Assembly: GCA_001803815.1 (NCBI GenBank)
Contig: MHEL01000092.1
Coordinates: 327 to 9,538 of the forward strand
From: Nitrospirae bacterium RBG_19FT_COMBO_42_15
GTDB lineage: Bacteria > Nitrospirota > CAKKRA01 > 9FT-COMBO-42-15
Length of the DNA stretch: 9,212 nucleotides
Direction: 5' to 3'
Under the pieces are notes generated by a model. It was not told the origin of the DNA and did not search any database. It worked only from the letters and a program-made list of their open reading frames with translations. The position numbers were made by a program, and so were the translations under genes. Below, in pieces: positions 1 to 8,631 of the stretch (positions are counted from its first letter, which is position 1; every line of letters begins with the position of its first letter).

Positions 1-2318
1 GCATTGCAATTTTTGGGGCTGAGCCATATACAAATTACAACCGAGTCCTCCTTTCCTCTGTTCTCTCCGGCGAGGTTGGTCTGGATGAAATTACTTTAAA
101 CCCACAAAAGTGGTATGAGGAGAATGGAATTGAATTGCATCTCGATGCATCTGTAAAAAAGATTAACAAAAAAGAAAAGTTTGTAATTACAAATAAGGAT
201 GAAATTTATTCTTTTGATAAACTCCTTATTGCAACAGGAAGCAATGCCTTTATCCCGCCGATCAAAGGTATACAAAACAGGGGAAATCTGAATCAAGGGA
301 TTTTTACATTCAGGAATCTTGATGATGCGAAATCTATGATCAGTTGGGCGCAAAAATGCAGAAAGGCAATCGTAATCGGAGGCGGTCTTTTAGGTCTTGA
401 GGCTGCGCGCGGGCTTATCCGTCAAGGCGTTGAGGTGACAGTTGTTCATCTGATGGATAGGCTTATGGATATGCAGCTCGATGCTGCGGCTGCGGCGATT
501 TTGAAAAAAGAGATTAATAAACTCGGCATTAATGTATTGCTGGGGCATTGCGCAGAGAAGATTATTGGCAATGGCAGCGTTGAAGGCCTTCGTTTTACTA
601 ATGGCAAGGTTTATCAGGCAGATATGATTGTGATTGCAACAGGAATACGTCCCAATGTTGAATTGGCCAGTGAGGCCGGCCTTGAGGTGAATCAGGGGAT
701 TGTTGTGAATGATTATATGCAGACCAGTAATCCTGATATATATGCTGTTGGTGAATGTGCTGAACACAGGGGAAAGGTCTATGGGATTGTAGCGCCTTTG
801 ATGGAGCAGGCAAAGGTTGCAGCAGGCGCGATTGCGGGGAATTCCTCGCTTCGTTATGAGGGTTCAGTAGTAGCGACTAAACTCAAGGTTGCAGGCATCC
901 CATTGGCCTCAATAGGAAACTTCTATGAAGAGAGCGCGGGATGCGAGGCGCTGGTTTATAGCGATCAGGGGGCATCACTCTATAAGAAGGCAGTAATTCA
1001 AGGAGGGAGGGTAGTCGGGGCTATTCTTCTTGGAGACTTGGATGATTATAGTCGTTTTTATGAATATATAAAAAATCGTGAAGATATCACACTTAACAGA
1101 AGGTTTCTCCTTATTGGCCAGCCAAAGGCCTTAACCTCTGTGGCATCAATGCCTGACAGCGCTACTATCTGTGGGTGCATGGGTGTAAGCAAGGGCGCCA
1201 TTGTAAAGGCCATAGAGGAATACGGCCTGACAAGCAAGGAAGAAGTTTCCGAAAAAACAAAGGCCTGCACATCCTGCAAAGGATGCTCACCTTTGATTGA
1301 TCAGATATTACAGGATGTTTTGGGTGGGGAATATGTCAAGCATGATGGACCGCAATGGTTTTGCGGATGTATTCCAATGACATGGGAGGATATCCGAAAA
1401 GAGGTAATAGCGCGTGGTCTTAAATCAGTAAGCGAGATTCTTCATATTCTTGGAAATGGCCAGGGATGTGAAACCTGTAAACCAGGGCTGAATTATATAC
1501 TTTCAGAACTTTATCTAAATGATTATGAATATGAGGATGACGCCTGTTTTGTTGATGATAAATTTTATGCCAATATTCAGAAGGATGAGACCTTCTCTGT
1601 TGTTCCCCGCATCTACGGCGGTGTTACAAACCCTGATCAGCTCAGGCGGATAGCTGATGTAGCTGATAAATACCATGTGCCGCTGGTAAAGATTACCGGC
1701 GGACAGCGTATTGACCTTGTTGGAATTTCTGGAGAGCTGCTTTCTTCAGTCTGGGCTGATTTGGGGATGCCTTCTGGTCATGCCTATACAAAGGCAGTGC
1801 GGACATGCAAAACCTGTGTTGGAGAGACATTCTGCCGCTTTGGTGTTCAGGATTCAATGACCCTCGGAATAGAGATGGAACAGCGATATCAAGGAATCCC
1901 GTCTCCTGCAAAGATCAAAATGGCTGTTTCAGGATGCCCGAGGAACTGCGCAGAGTCGGGTATTAAAGATATTGGTGTAGTGGGTATACACTCAGGATGG
2001 GAAATATATATTGGAGGAAACGGAGGTATTAAGTCAAAAGTTGCCGAACTTCTTACTGTAGTTAATACTCGTGAAGAGGTATTGGATCTAACAGGGGTTT
2101 TTATACAATATTATCGCGAAAATGCCAGATGGCTTGAACGTACCAGTCAGTTTATGGAACGGGTTGGGATAGAACATATCCGTGAAGTTATTATTAAAGA
2201 TAAACTTGGCATAGTTGATAGACTAAGGAAGCGGATTAATCAGGTTATAGCTGCATACAAGGATCCATGGCTAAATAACCAGCAATCAGATGAGAAGGGG
2301 CATCTTGTAAGCCTTTAA
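1..2318 (+). CDS. nirB: NirB-type nitrite reductase (NAD(P)H), large subunit; 5'-truncated by window edge
   Basis: Cytoplasmic siroheme enzyme that reduces nitrite to ammonium with NAD(P)H. The reading frame is open from base 3 to the TAA at 2316-2318, giving 771 visible residues; against the usual ~820-850 only about 50 N-terminal residues lie outside. The visible protein starts inside the FAD domain (IAIFGAEPYTNYNRVLLSSV). In visible-fragment numbering it has an NAD(P)H-binding GGGLLG at 126-131, an ATGIRPN segment, and a VGEC FAD motif near 250. Two BFD-like [2Fe-2S] domains follow (Cys390, 392, 422, 425, 428; then Cys454, 456, 489, 492), then a ferredoxin-like half domain (~537-575). The siroheme/[4Fe-4S] site has Cys605-x5-Cys611 and Cys645-x3-Cys649. 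All expected cluster cysteines are present, so the gene looks functional. The ATG at 135 is internal, not the start. No nirD follows it. An assimilatory (NasB-like) role cannot be separated from a dissimilatory one here. Confidence 0.93.
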   Translation, partial: IAIFGAEPYTNYNRVLLSSVLSGEVGLDEITLNPQKWYEENGIELHLDASVKKINKKEKFVITNKDEIYSFDKLLIATGSNAFIPPIKGIQNRGNLNQGIFTFRNLDDAKSMISWAQKCRKAIVIGGGLLGLEAARGLIRQGVEVTVVHLMDRLMDMQLDAAAAAILKKEINKLGINVLLGHCAEKIIGNGSVEGLRFTNGKVYQADMIVIATGIRPNVELASEAGLEVNQGIVVNDYMQTSNPDIYAVGECAEHRGKVYGIVAPLMEQAKVAAGAIAGNSSLRYEGSVVATKLKVAGIPLASIGNFYEESAGCEALVYSDQGASLYKKAVIQGGRVVGAILLGDLDDYSRFYEYIKNREDITLNRRFLLIGQPKALTSVASMPDSATICGCMGVSKGAIVKAIEEYGLTSKEEVSEKTKACTSCKGCSPLIDQILQDVLGGEYVKHDGPQWFCGCIPMTWEDIRKEVIARGLKSVSEILHILGNGQGCETCKPGLNYILSELYLNDYEYEDDACFVDDKFYANIQKDETFSVVPRIYGGVTNPDQLRRIADVADKYHVPLVKITGGQRIDLVGISGELLSSVWADLGMPSGHAYTKAVRTCKTCVGETFCRFGVQDSMTLGIEMEQRYQGIPSPAKIKMAVSGCPRNCAESGIKDIGVVGIHSGWEIYIGGNGGIKSKVAELLTVVNTREEVLDLTGVFIQYYRENARWLERTSQFMERVGIEHIREVIIKDKLGIVDRLRKRINQVIAAYKDPWLNNQQSDEKGHLVSL

Positions 2319-2365
2319 GTTTTCATGCTTAATGATTGTTTTTAACAAATGAGGTGTTATAAGTG

Positions 2366-2572
2366 ATGGAAATAAAAGAAGAACAGGTAATATCTTTAAG
2401 AAAGACAGTAGAGGGGCTTGAAAAAAGGCTGATATTTGACGCCCTGAATAGCTGTAATTGGATAATTGCAAGGGCATCTAAAAAACTTGATATTACTGAG
2501 AGGATGCTTGCCTACAAAATGAAAAAATACAATATAACAAAACAAAGGAATATAAGAGCTACAATTTTGTAG
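2366..2572 (+). CDS. small orphan Fis/NtrC-type helix-turn-helix protein (68 aa)
   Basis: A 68-residue protein that looks like the isolated C-terminal DNA-binding domain of an NtrC/NifA-family enhancer-binding protein. A first helix (about residues 16-29, containing LEKRLIFDALNSCNW) leads into a helix-turn-helix at about 33-54 (ARASKKLDITERMLAYKMKK). The 'RMLAYKMKKYNI' ending is typical of Fis/NifA recognition helices. There is no AAA+ ATPase or receiver domain, so it cannot activate sigma-54 itself. The start is either ATG 2366 or the adjoining GTG 2363; a GAGGTG ribosome site at 2351-2356 serves both, and I prefer the ATG. It begins about 45 bp after nirB with no terminator between, so it may be co-transcribed with nirB. 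It lies 5' of the sigma-54-type amt promoter, which suggests a DNA-binding role at that region; this is inference. It could also be the relic of a longer regulator, though its frame and ribosome site are intact. Confidence 0.72.
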   Translation: MEIKEEQVISLRKTVEGLEKRLIFDALNSCNWIIARASKKLDITERMLAYKMKKYNITKQRNIRATIL

Positions 2573-2618
2573 GCTATTGACAGAAAACTAAAACCCTTTT
2601 AATTTCAATAGGATAATT

Positions 2619-2640
2619 AAATGTAAAGGTATTTGCATTT
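2619..2640. promoter_or_regulatory. 22-bp dyad, candidate activator (NtrC/NifA-like) binding site upstream of amt
   Basis: Arms AAATGTAAA (2619-2627) and TTTGCATTT (2632-2640) are inverted repeats with one mismatch around a 4-bp centre GGTA. The centre lies about 114 bp upstream of the start site predicted from the -24/-12 promoter at 2717-2731, within the range usual for sigma-54 activator sites. The half-site does not match the enteric NtrC consensus closely, and the region is AT-rich, so chance is possible. Confidence 0.35.
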
Positions 2641-2716
2641 TTCAAAATAAAACAAAAATGTAGAATATGAAATTAGGCTTGTTTAATTTTACTTTAAAAA
2701 TCAAGCATTTATATTC

Positions 2717-2731
2717 TGGCACAGTTATAGC
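2717..2731 (+). promoter_or_regulatory. sigma-54 (-24/-12) promoter for amt-glnK
   Basis: TGGCAC (2717-2722), five bases, then TAGC (2728-2731) followed by AA. Against the RpoN consensus TGGCAC-N5-TTGC there is one mismatch (TAGC for TTGC), the invariant GG and GC are exactly 10 bp apart, and a pyrimidine precedes the first T. The predicted transcript starts near 2743 and has a leader of about 110 nt before amt. Nitrogen-limited, sigma-54-driven transcription of amt-glnK is well known in other bacteria, which supports the call. Confidence 0.72.
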
Positions 2732-2841
2732 AATATATTACAAAAAGGTAAAATACAAAAGGGGGTGATGGGGAAATAATTAAGATTAATCAGAGTTAGT
2801 TTTTGGGGAGGAAGCATTTAGATACTAATTTTTAATTAAAT

Positions 2842-2846
2842 GGAGG
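2842..2846 (+). promoter_or_regulatory. ribosome binding site of amt
   Basis: GGAGG six bases before the ATG at 2853. Two further SD-like G-rich stretches lie upstream in the leader (around 2760-2764 and GGGGAGGA at 2805-2812), but neither is followed by a plausible open frame. Confidence 0.7.
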
Positions 2847-2852
2847 TATTAT

Positions 2853-4310
2853 ATGGAAAAGATGAAGAGGATGGTTAGTATTATTTCACTGATTTTTATC
2901 TTACTGCCAGCTACTCTGGCCTTTGCAGAGGAGCCAAAGGCGCCAGCGCCTGCTGGTCAAGAGGCGCCTGCTGCAGCAGCGCCGGTACCAGCCCCGGCTC
3001 CAGCAGCGCCGGCATGGGATGCCAAGATTGCAGCTGATACAGTCTGGGTATTGATTACTGCATTTCTTGTATTCTTTATGAACCTGGGTTTTGCTATGGT
3101 AGAATCAGGGCTTTGCCGTTCAAAGAACGCGGTAAACATATTGTCAAAAAATGTTGTGGTCTTTTGTGTTACAGTTATATTTTTCTGGTTCGTAGGGTTT
3201 GGCATTATGTTTGGCAATGGAAGTCCATATTTTGGGACAACAGGATGGATGCTGGGCGGCGCTGATAACAGCCCTGCAACAGGGGATGCTTATAAAGGCA
3301 TTTTTGCCTCATTAAACTGGACAGGTGTTCCTCTATTTGCAAAATTCATATTTCAATTAGTTTTTGCTGGAACAGCAGCAACAATTGTATCTGGCGCAGT
3401 CGCTGAAAGGATAAAATATTTCTCATTCTTCGTATTTTCTGCAGTTATGGCTGTTATTATCTATCCTATTGCCGGACACTGGATATGGGGCGGCGGATGG
3501 CTTGCTACATTGAAGACGCCTTTCCTTGATTTTGCAGGCTCAACAGTAGTTCATAGTATCGGAGGATGGGCTGCATTAACAGGCGCTATCCTCTTAGGGC
3601 CAAGGATTGGGAAATATACAGCAGATGGAAAGGTCAATGCTATACCTGGCCATAATATGGGTATGGCAACACTCGGAATGTTTGTCCTATGGTTTGGCTG
3701 GTTTGGTTTTAATCCTGGGAGCACAATGGCTGCAGACCCTGATGCAATTGCCAGGGTTGCTATTAATACTTGTATAGCCGGGGCAGTAGGAGGAGTAGCT
3801 GCTACCTTTGTTGCTTATATGTCTCTTGGCAAGCCTGATCTGAGCATGGCTTTAAACGGTATCCTTGCCGGACTTGTGGCAATTACAGCCTCATGCAATT
3901 GGGTAACCCCTGGCGCTTCATTTATCATAGGCTTAGTTGGCGGCGTATTGGTTGTCTATGCGGTTCTCTTCTTTGATAAAATAAAAATAGACGACCCAGT
4001 AGGCGCTCTTTCTGTCCATCTTGTAAATGGCATATGGGGCACATTAGCCGTAGGGTTATTTGCAGCAGATATCGGCGGTGTTAAAGGCCTTTTCTATGGC
4101 GGCGGCGCTGCACAGCTGACCTCACAGATAATAGGAATAGTATCTGTTGGCGTTTTTGTAATAGTTGTCAGTTTGATAAGCTGGCTTGTTATAAAGTCAA
4201 TTATGGGATTAAGGGTTGAAAAGGATGAAGAACGTGAAGGCCTTGACATTGGCGAACATGGCATGGAGGCCTATCCAGACTTTGTTGGAGCAAGCTCTAA
4301 GAGGTCATAA
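2853..4310 (+). CDS. amt: Amt-family ammonium transporter
   Basis: Inner-membrane trimeric ammonium channel of the Amt/MEP/Rh family, 485 residues. Residues 1-25 form a signal peptide (charged MEKMKRM, hydrophobic core, cleavage likely after LAFA25), as in mature-AmtB type proteins with a periplasmic N-terminus. Residues 26-54 are an unusual Ala/Pro-rich linker. The transporter core begins near Trp55 and is highly hydrophobic, as expected for 11 membrane helices. The early 'FAMVESGLCRSKNAVNIL' segment is of the ESG-RxKNxxNIL type, more like cyanobacterial Amt1 than E. coli AmtB. The twin pore histidines are His234 (VVHSIGG) and His389 (SVHLVNGIWG). The cytoplasmic tail (GLRVEKDEEREGLDIGEHG, then EAYP) is the conserved C-terminal region that contacts GlnK. 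A PII gene follows 65 bp downstream with no terminator between, the classic amtB-glnK pairing. A GGAGG site and a sigma-54-type promoter lie upstream. Confidence 0.95.
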   Translation: MEKMKRMVSIISLIFILLPATLAFAEEPKAPAPAGQEAPAAAAPVPAPAPAAPAWDAKIAADTVWVLITAFLVFFMNLGFAMVESGLCRSKNAVNILSKNVVVFCVTVIFFWFVGFGIMFGNGSPYFGTTGWMLGGADNSPATGDAYKGIFASLNWTGVPLFAKFIFQLVFAGTAATIVSGAVAERIKYFSFFVFSAVMAVIIYPIAGHWIWGGGWLATLKTPFLDFAGSTVVHSIGGWAALTGAILLGPRIGKYTADGKVNAIPGHNMGMATLGMFVLWFGWFGFNPGSTMAADPDAIARVAINTCIAGAVGGVAATFVAYMSLGKPDLSMALNGILAGLVAITASCNWVTPGASFIIGLVGGVLVVYAVLFFDKIKIDDPVGALSVHLVNGIWGTLAVGLFAADIGGVKGLFYGGGAAQLTSQIIGIVSVGVFVIVVSLISWLVIKSIMGLRVEKDEEREGLDIGEHGMEAYPDFVGASSKRS

Positions 4311-4363
4311 GGTTGGCTTAAAGCTTGATGGTATAGAAAAATAAAAATGATATGTTCCTATAA

Positions 4364-4714
<351 letters not shown>

Positions 4715-4726
4715 GAAAATGGGTTC

Positions 4727-4759
4727 ATGCAGGGGTGAGGCGATGCCTCGCCCCTGCAT
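4727..4759 (+). terminator. hairpin terminator after glnK, REP-like
   Basis: A 15-bp stem (ATGCAGGGGTGAGGC at 4727-4741 with GCCTCGCCCCTGCAT at 4745-4759), one T-G wobble pair and a GAT loop, 12 bp past the glnK stop. The following CTTTCCCCTTGT is pyrimidine-rich but not a clean T-run, so termination may be partial. The arms share an AGGGGYG/CGCCCCT core with the hairpin at 8554-8581, which suggests a dispersed repeat family. Confidence 0.65.
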
Positions 4760-4809
4760 CTTTCCCCTTGTACCCCTTCTTACGCCTCCTAATTTTGTCT
4801 AAAATTCCC

Positions 4810-5225
<416 letters not shown>

Positions 5226-5229
5226 TTCC

Positions 5230-6963
5230 ATGAATACAATCAGGATTGGGATGGCCCAGATAAATTGCACTGTCGGCGACCTTGCTGGCAATACTGAAAA
5301 GGTTTTGGAGTATACTGCAAAGGCAAAAGAGATGTCAGTAGATATACTCTCATTTCCTGAGATGGCAATAACAGGCTATCCGCCTGAAGACCTTCTTCTT
5401 AAAAATGATTTTATTGACGAGAATCTTAAGTATCTTGATATTATAAAAAATAAAACTGCTAATATATGTGTTGTAGTGGGTTTTGTTAATCGCAAAAAAG
5501 GGATTTATAATGCAGCAGCAGTAATACAAAATAAGAAGATTGCAGGCATATATCATAAGATGCTCCTTCCCAATTATGGCGTGTTTGATGAAAAAAGGTA
5601 TTTTAAGGAAGGGGATGAATATAGGGTCTTTTCATTAAATGATATAAACTTTGGGGTTACAATATGCGAGGATATCTGGTTTGAAGACGGGCCTGTAAAA
5701 GTTCTGTCATTTGCAGGGAATGCTGAGATTATAATAAACATAAACTCCTCTCCATATTACCTTGGCAAATGGCGTCTCAGAGAGACAATGTTAAGGGAAA
5801 GGGCAAGGAATAATAAGGTTGTAATTGCCTACAATAATATGGTTGGCGGTCAGGATGAGCTTGTATTTGACGGTCATGGGCTAATACTGGATGCAAAGGG
5901 AAATGTAATAGAGAGGGGCAGACAGTTTGAAGAAGACCTCATAATCTCTGATATTGATATTGATGAAATCAGAGGCCAGAGAAAAGATCAAAGATGGCTG
6001 GAGAAGAAAAAAGAGTTCAAGGCATATAAAAAGGATGTTAAGATAGTCAAGCTTAAGAAACAGAAGGATATAAAAAAACATCTTCTTTTAAAGAGGGACA
6101 GGATAGAGCCGCTTTCTCAGGAGGAAGAGGTATATAACGCACTCCTGCTCGGCATAAAAGACTATTCAAAAAAGAATAGTTTTAAAAAGACGGTAGTTGG
6201 TCTTTCCGGCGGCATTGACTCTGCATTAACAGTTGCAATCGCAGTTGACGCCATTGGAAAAGAGAATGTGTCTGGCGTTTTTATGCCGTCCATGTATACA
6301 TCAAACGAGAGCAGAGAGGATGTGGAGATACTCTCAAAGAACTTAGGAATTAAATTAATAACTGTTCCAATAACAGAAACATATAATAACTATATAAATT
6401 CACTATCACAGATATTTAAAGATTTAAAAACCGATGTAACAGAGGAGAATATTCAGGCGAGAGTAAGGGGCAATATCCTTATGGCGCTTTCAAATAAATT
6501 TGGATGGCTTGTGCTGACAACTGGAAATAAGAGCGAGATGAGCGTTGGCTATGCTACATTATACGGCGACATGGCAGGCGGCTTTGCAGTTATCAAGGAT
6601 GTGCCAAAGACAATGGTATACAAGCTTTCTGAACATAGAAACAAACATGGAGAGGTTATCCCAAAAAGGATTATTGAAAAGGAGCCAACAGCAGAATTGC
6701 GGCCTGGCCAGAAGGATGCAGATACGCTTCCGCAATATGAGGTATTAGACCCGATTTTGCAGGCGTATATTGAGGATGACAAGTCCTTTGCGGATATAAC
6801 AGCAATGGGATTTGATAAGGCTGTTGTAAAAAGGGTTATTGATATGGTTGACAAGAGTGAATACAAAAGAAGGCAGTCGCCTCCTGGCATAAAAATAACG
6901 CCAAAGGCATTTGGAAAAGACAGAAGGATGCCGATAACAAATTGGTATAAAGCTACTAATTAA
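5230..6963 (+). CDS. nadE: glutamine-dependent NAD+ synthetase
   Basis: Cytoplasmic enzyme that amidates nicotinic acid adenine dinucleotide to NAD+ using ATP and glutamine, the last step of NAD+ synthesis. The 577-residue protein has two domains. The N-terminal nitrilase-type glutaminase (about 1-260) shows the catalytic triad Glu44 (SFPEMAITGYPPED), Lys110 (YHKMLLPNYGVFDEKRYF) and Cys146 (VTICEDIW). The C-terminal adenine nucleotide alpha hydrolase-type synthetase (about 300-577) has the PP-loop SGGIDS at 326-331, followed by the conserved TTGNKSE, GDMAGGFAVIKDVPK and PTAELRPGQKDAD stretches. Length is normal for the two-domain bacterial form. I chose ATG 5230 (MNTIRIGMAQ) over an in-frame GTG at 5200, which would overlap glnB and add ten unconserved residues; the ribosome site (GAGG at 5214-5217) is somewhat far, consistent with coupling to glnB. 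PII control of a NadE of this kind is known in Azospirillum; control here is inferred. Confidence 0.94.
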   Translation: MNTIRIGMAQINCTVGDLAGNTEKVLEYTAKAKEMSVDILSFPEMAITGYPPEDLLLKNDFIDENLKYLDIIKNKTANICVVVGFVNRKKGIYNAAAVIQNKKIAGIYHKMLLPNYGVFDEKRYFKEGDEYRVFSLNDINFGVTICEDIWFEDGPVKVLSFAGNAEIIININSSPYYLGKWRLRETMLRERARNNKVVIAYNNMVGGQDELVFDGHGLILDAKGNVIERGRQFEEDLIISDIDIDEIRGQRKDQRWLEKKKEFKAYKKDVKIVKLKKQKDIKKHLLLKRDRIEPLSQEEEVYNALLLGIKDYSKKNSFKKTVVGLSGGIDSALTVAIAVDAIGKENVSGVFMPSMYTSNESREDVEILSKNLGIKLITVPITETYNNYINSLSQIFKDLKTDVTEENIQARVRGNILMALSNKFGWLVLTTGNKSEMSVGYATLYGDMAGGFAVIKDVPKTMVYKLSEHRNKHGEVIPKRIIEKEPTAELRPGQKDADTLPQYEVLDPILQAYIEDDKSFADITAMGFDKAVVKRVIDMVDKSEYKRRQSPPGIKITPKAFGKDRRMPITNWYKATN

Positions 6964-6992
6964 AACTAATAGATAGAAAGGGGGGATAAGGG

Positions 6993-7103
6993 GAGTTATA
7001 GTTGCGAGTTACGGGTTACGAGTTAAAAAAATATTGAAAGAAGGATAGTGCTTTTGTTTGTCCTTGAGATTCACAAGTTATAAGTTATAGGTTATATAAG
7101 TTA
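6993..7103. repeat. two clusters of degenerate heptamer repeats (RRGTTAY-type) before glnA
   Basis: Cluster one (about 6993-7025) contains GAGTTAT, then GAGTTAC-GGGTTAC-GAGTTA in tandem. Cluster two (about 7075-7103) contains AAGTTAT-AAGTTAT-AGGTTAT and a final AAGTTA. The units have a 7-bp period and share a GTTA core. They fill much of the 163-bp spacer between nadE and glnA, which contains no gene. The function is unknown; they are too short and degenerate to be CRISPR. Confidence 0.6.
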
Positions 7104-7110
7104 ATTATTA

Positions 7111-7117
7111 AAGGAGG
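7111..7117 (+). promoter_or_regulatory. ribosome binding site of glnA
   Basis: AAGGAGG, a strong Shine-Dalgarno match, nine bases before ATG 7127. I could not identify a convincing glnA promoter in the 6964-7110 spacer. Confidence 0.75.
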
Positions 7118-7126
7118 ATATTAGTT

Positions 7127-8542
7127 ATGAAAGTGAAAGATGTGCTTGATTTGGCTAAAAAGAATAATGTTCAGGTTGTTGATTTAAAATTCATTGACAT
7201 GCCGGGGTTATGGCAGCACTTTACCATCTCAACGAATGAATTTGGGGAAGACCTTTTTAATGAAGGCATTGGGTTTGACGGCTCAAGCATCAGGGGTTTT
7301 CAGGCAATAAATGAGAGCGATATGCTCCTTTTCCCTGATCCTGCCTCTGCATTTATTGACCCGTTTTCAGCAGTGTCGACCCTGAGTCTTACCTGCAATA
7401 TTAAGGACCCGATTACAGGGCAGTCATATACAAGAGACCCTCGTTATATTGCGCAAAAGGCTGAGAAATATCTGAAGAGCTCAGGTATTGCAGATATCAG
7501 CTACTGGGGACCAGAGCTTGAATTCTATATCTTTGACGATGTAAGATTTGAGCAGAGCTACAACAAGGGAATGTACATGGTTGATTCAAAAGAGGGCTTC
7601 TGGAATTCAGGCAAGGACGAGAATCCAAACTTAGGCAATAAGATTAGATATAAAGAAGGATACTTTCCAGTGCCTCCAATGGACAGCCTTCAGGATATCC
7701 GTAATGAGATGCTCCTTACACTTCAAAAAGTTGGCATCAATATTGAGGTTCATCACCACGAGGTTGCAACTGCCGGCCAGTGCGAGATTGATATGAAGTT
7801 TGATACACTTACAACCATGGCAGACAAGGTAATGAAGTATAAATATGTTGTGAAAAATGTTGCAAGAAAACATAATAAGGTAGTAACCTTTATGCCTAAG
7901 CCTATATTTATGGACAACGGCTCAGGCATGCATGTTCATCAAAGCCTTTGGAAGAATAGCAAAAACCTCTTCTTTAAGCTCGGCGGCTACGGTGATGTCA
8001 GCGAGATGGCGCTCCACTATATTGGCGGCCTATTAAAGCATGCACCGGCTCTTTGCGCATTTATTGCGCCAACAACAAACTCATACAGAAGGCTTGTTCC
8101 CGGCTATGAAGCGCCAATTAATCTTGTCTATTCACAGAGAAACAGGTCTGCATGTGTAAGGATTCCAATGTACTCAAAAAGTGAAAAATCAAAGAGGATT
8201 GAGTTCAGGACACCGGACCCAAGCAGTAATTCATATCTTGCCTTTGCAGCAATGCTTATGGCTGGCTTAGACGGTGTGCAAAATAAGATTGAGCCTCCAA
8301 AGCCGATAGACAAAGACCTTTATGAGCTTGAGCCAGAAGAGGCAGAGAAGATTAAGCACCTGCCGGGCTCGCTTGATGTAGTCCTTGATGCGCTTGAAAA
8401 AGACCATGACTTCATGTTAAAGGGAGATGTGTTTACAAAGGACTTAATTGAGACATGGATAAGCTACAAGAGGGCAAAAGAGGTAGACGCAATAAGGCTC
8501 AGACCACATCCGTACGAATTTGCATTGTATTTTGATATATAA
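7127..8542 (+). CDS. glnA: glutamine synthetase, type I (GSI-beta, adenylylatable)
   Basis: Cytoplasmic dodecameric enzyme that makes glutamine from glutamate, ammonium and ATP; the entry point for ammonium made by NirB or imported by Amt. At 471 residues it is close to the 469 of E. coli GlnA. Active-site landmarks are in order: the Asp51 latch FDGSSIRGF, metal ligands Glu130 and Glu132 (GPELEFYIF), [12 protein letters not shown] with His269 and His271, the Glu328 flap ([22 protein letters not shown] in two parts), and [19 protein letters not shown]. The adenylylation motif [10 protein letters not shown] places the target tyrosine at Tyr399 (Tyr397 in E. coli). That marks it as GSI-beta and fits the glnE gene immediately downstream. 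A strong AAGGAGG precedes ATG 7127. Transcription probably ends at the hairpin and T-run at 8554-8596. Nothing in the protein looks damaged. Confidence 0.97.
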   Translation: MKVKDVLDLAKKNNVQVVDLKFIDMPGLWQHFTISTNEFGEDLFNEGIGFDGSSIRGFQAINESDMLLFPDPASAFIDPFSAVSTLSLTCNIKDPITGQSYTRDPRYIAQKAEKYLKSSGIADISYWGPELEFYIFDDVRFEQSYNKGMYMVDSKEGFWNSGKDENPNLGNKIRYKEGYFPVPPMDSLQDIRNEMLLTLQKVGINIEVHHHEVATAGQCEIDMKFDTLTTMADKVMKYKYVVKNVARKHNKVVTFMPKPIFMDNGSGMHVHQSLWKNSKNLFFKLGGYGDVSEMALHYIGGLLKHAPALCAFIAPTTNSYRRLVPGYEAPINLVYSQRNRSACVRIPMYSKSEKSKRIEFRTPDPSSNSYLAFAAMLMAGLDGVQNKIEPPKPIDKDLYELEPEEAEKIKHLPGSLDVVLDALEKDHDFMLKGDVFTKDLIETWISYKRAKEVDAIRLRPHPYEFALYFDI

Positions 8543-8553
8543 TTACTATTTCA

Positions 8554-8596
8554 GTAGGGGCGGACGGCCGTTCGCCCCTACAAAGTTTCTTTTTTT
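8554..8596 (+). terminator. rho-independent terminator after glnA, REP-like hairpin
   Basis: A 12-bp stem (GTAGGGGCGGAC at 8554-8565 with GTTCGCCCCTAC at 8570-8581, one G-T wobble), loop GGCC, then a spacer and a run of seven T at 8590-8596. It begins 12 bp after the glnA stop. The arms resemble those of the hairpin at 4727-4759, so this looks like a repeat family used as terminators. Confidence 0.72.
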
Positions 8597-8631
8597 ACCA
8601 CATCTCATTCCTTTTTAATTCTTCTCATATA

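Noticed and set aside
390..767. Minus-strand open frames across nirB, amt, nadE and glnA (for example 390-767, 6549-6890)
   Set aside because: They lie wholly opposite well-supported genes, show no recognisable domain and no convincing ribosome sites.
2764..2778. Upstream mini-ORF (GTG-ATG-GGG-AAA-TAA) in the amt leader
   Set aside because: Only a few codons, with a G-run too close to the start to act as a normal ribosome site; no attenuation structure seen.
4314..4328. Second sigma-54 promoter before glnK (TGGCTT-N5-TTGA)
   Set aside because: Spacing is right, but the AC of TGGCAC and the C of the essential -12 GC are missing; amt and glnK are likely one transcript.
6991..7005. Sigma-54 promoter before glnA (GGGAGT-N5-TTGC)
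   Set aside because: TTGC and the GG spacing fit, but only the GG of the -24 element matches, and it falls in the heptamer repeat cluster.
6993..7103. CRISPR array
   Set aside because: Repeats are 7 bp, degenerate and without spacers.
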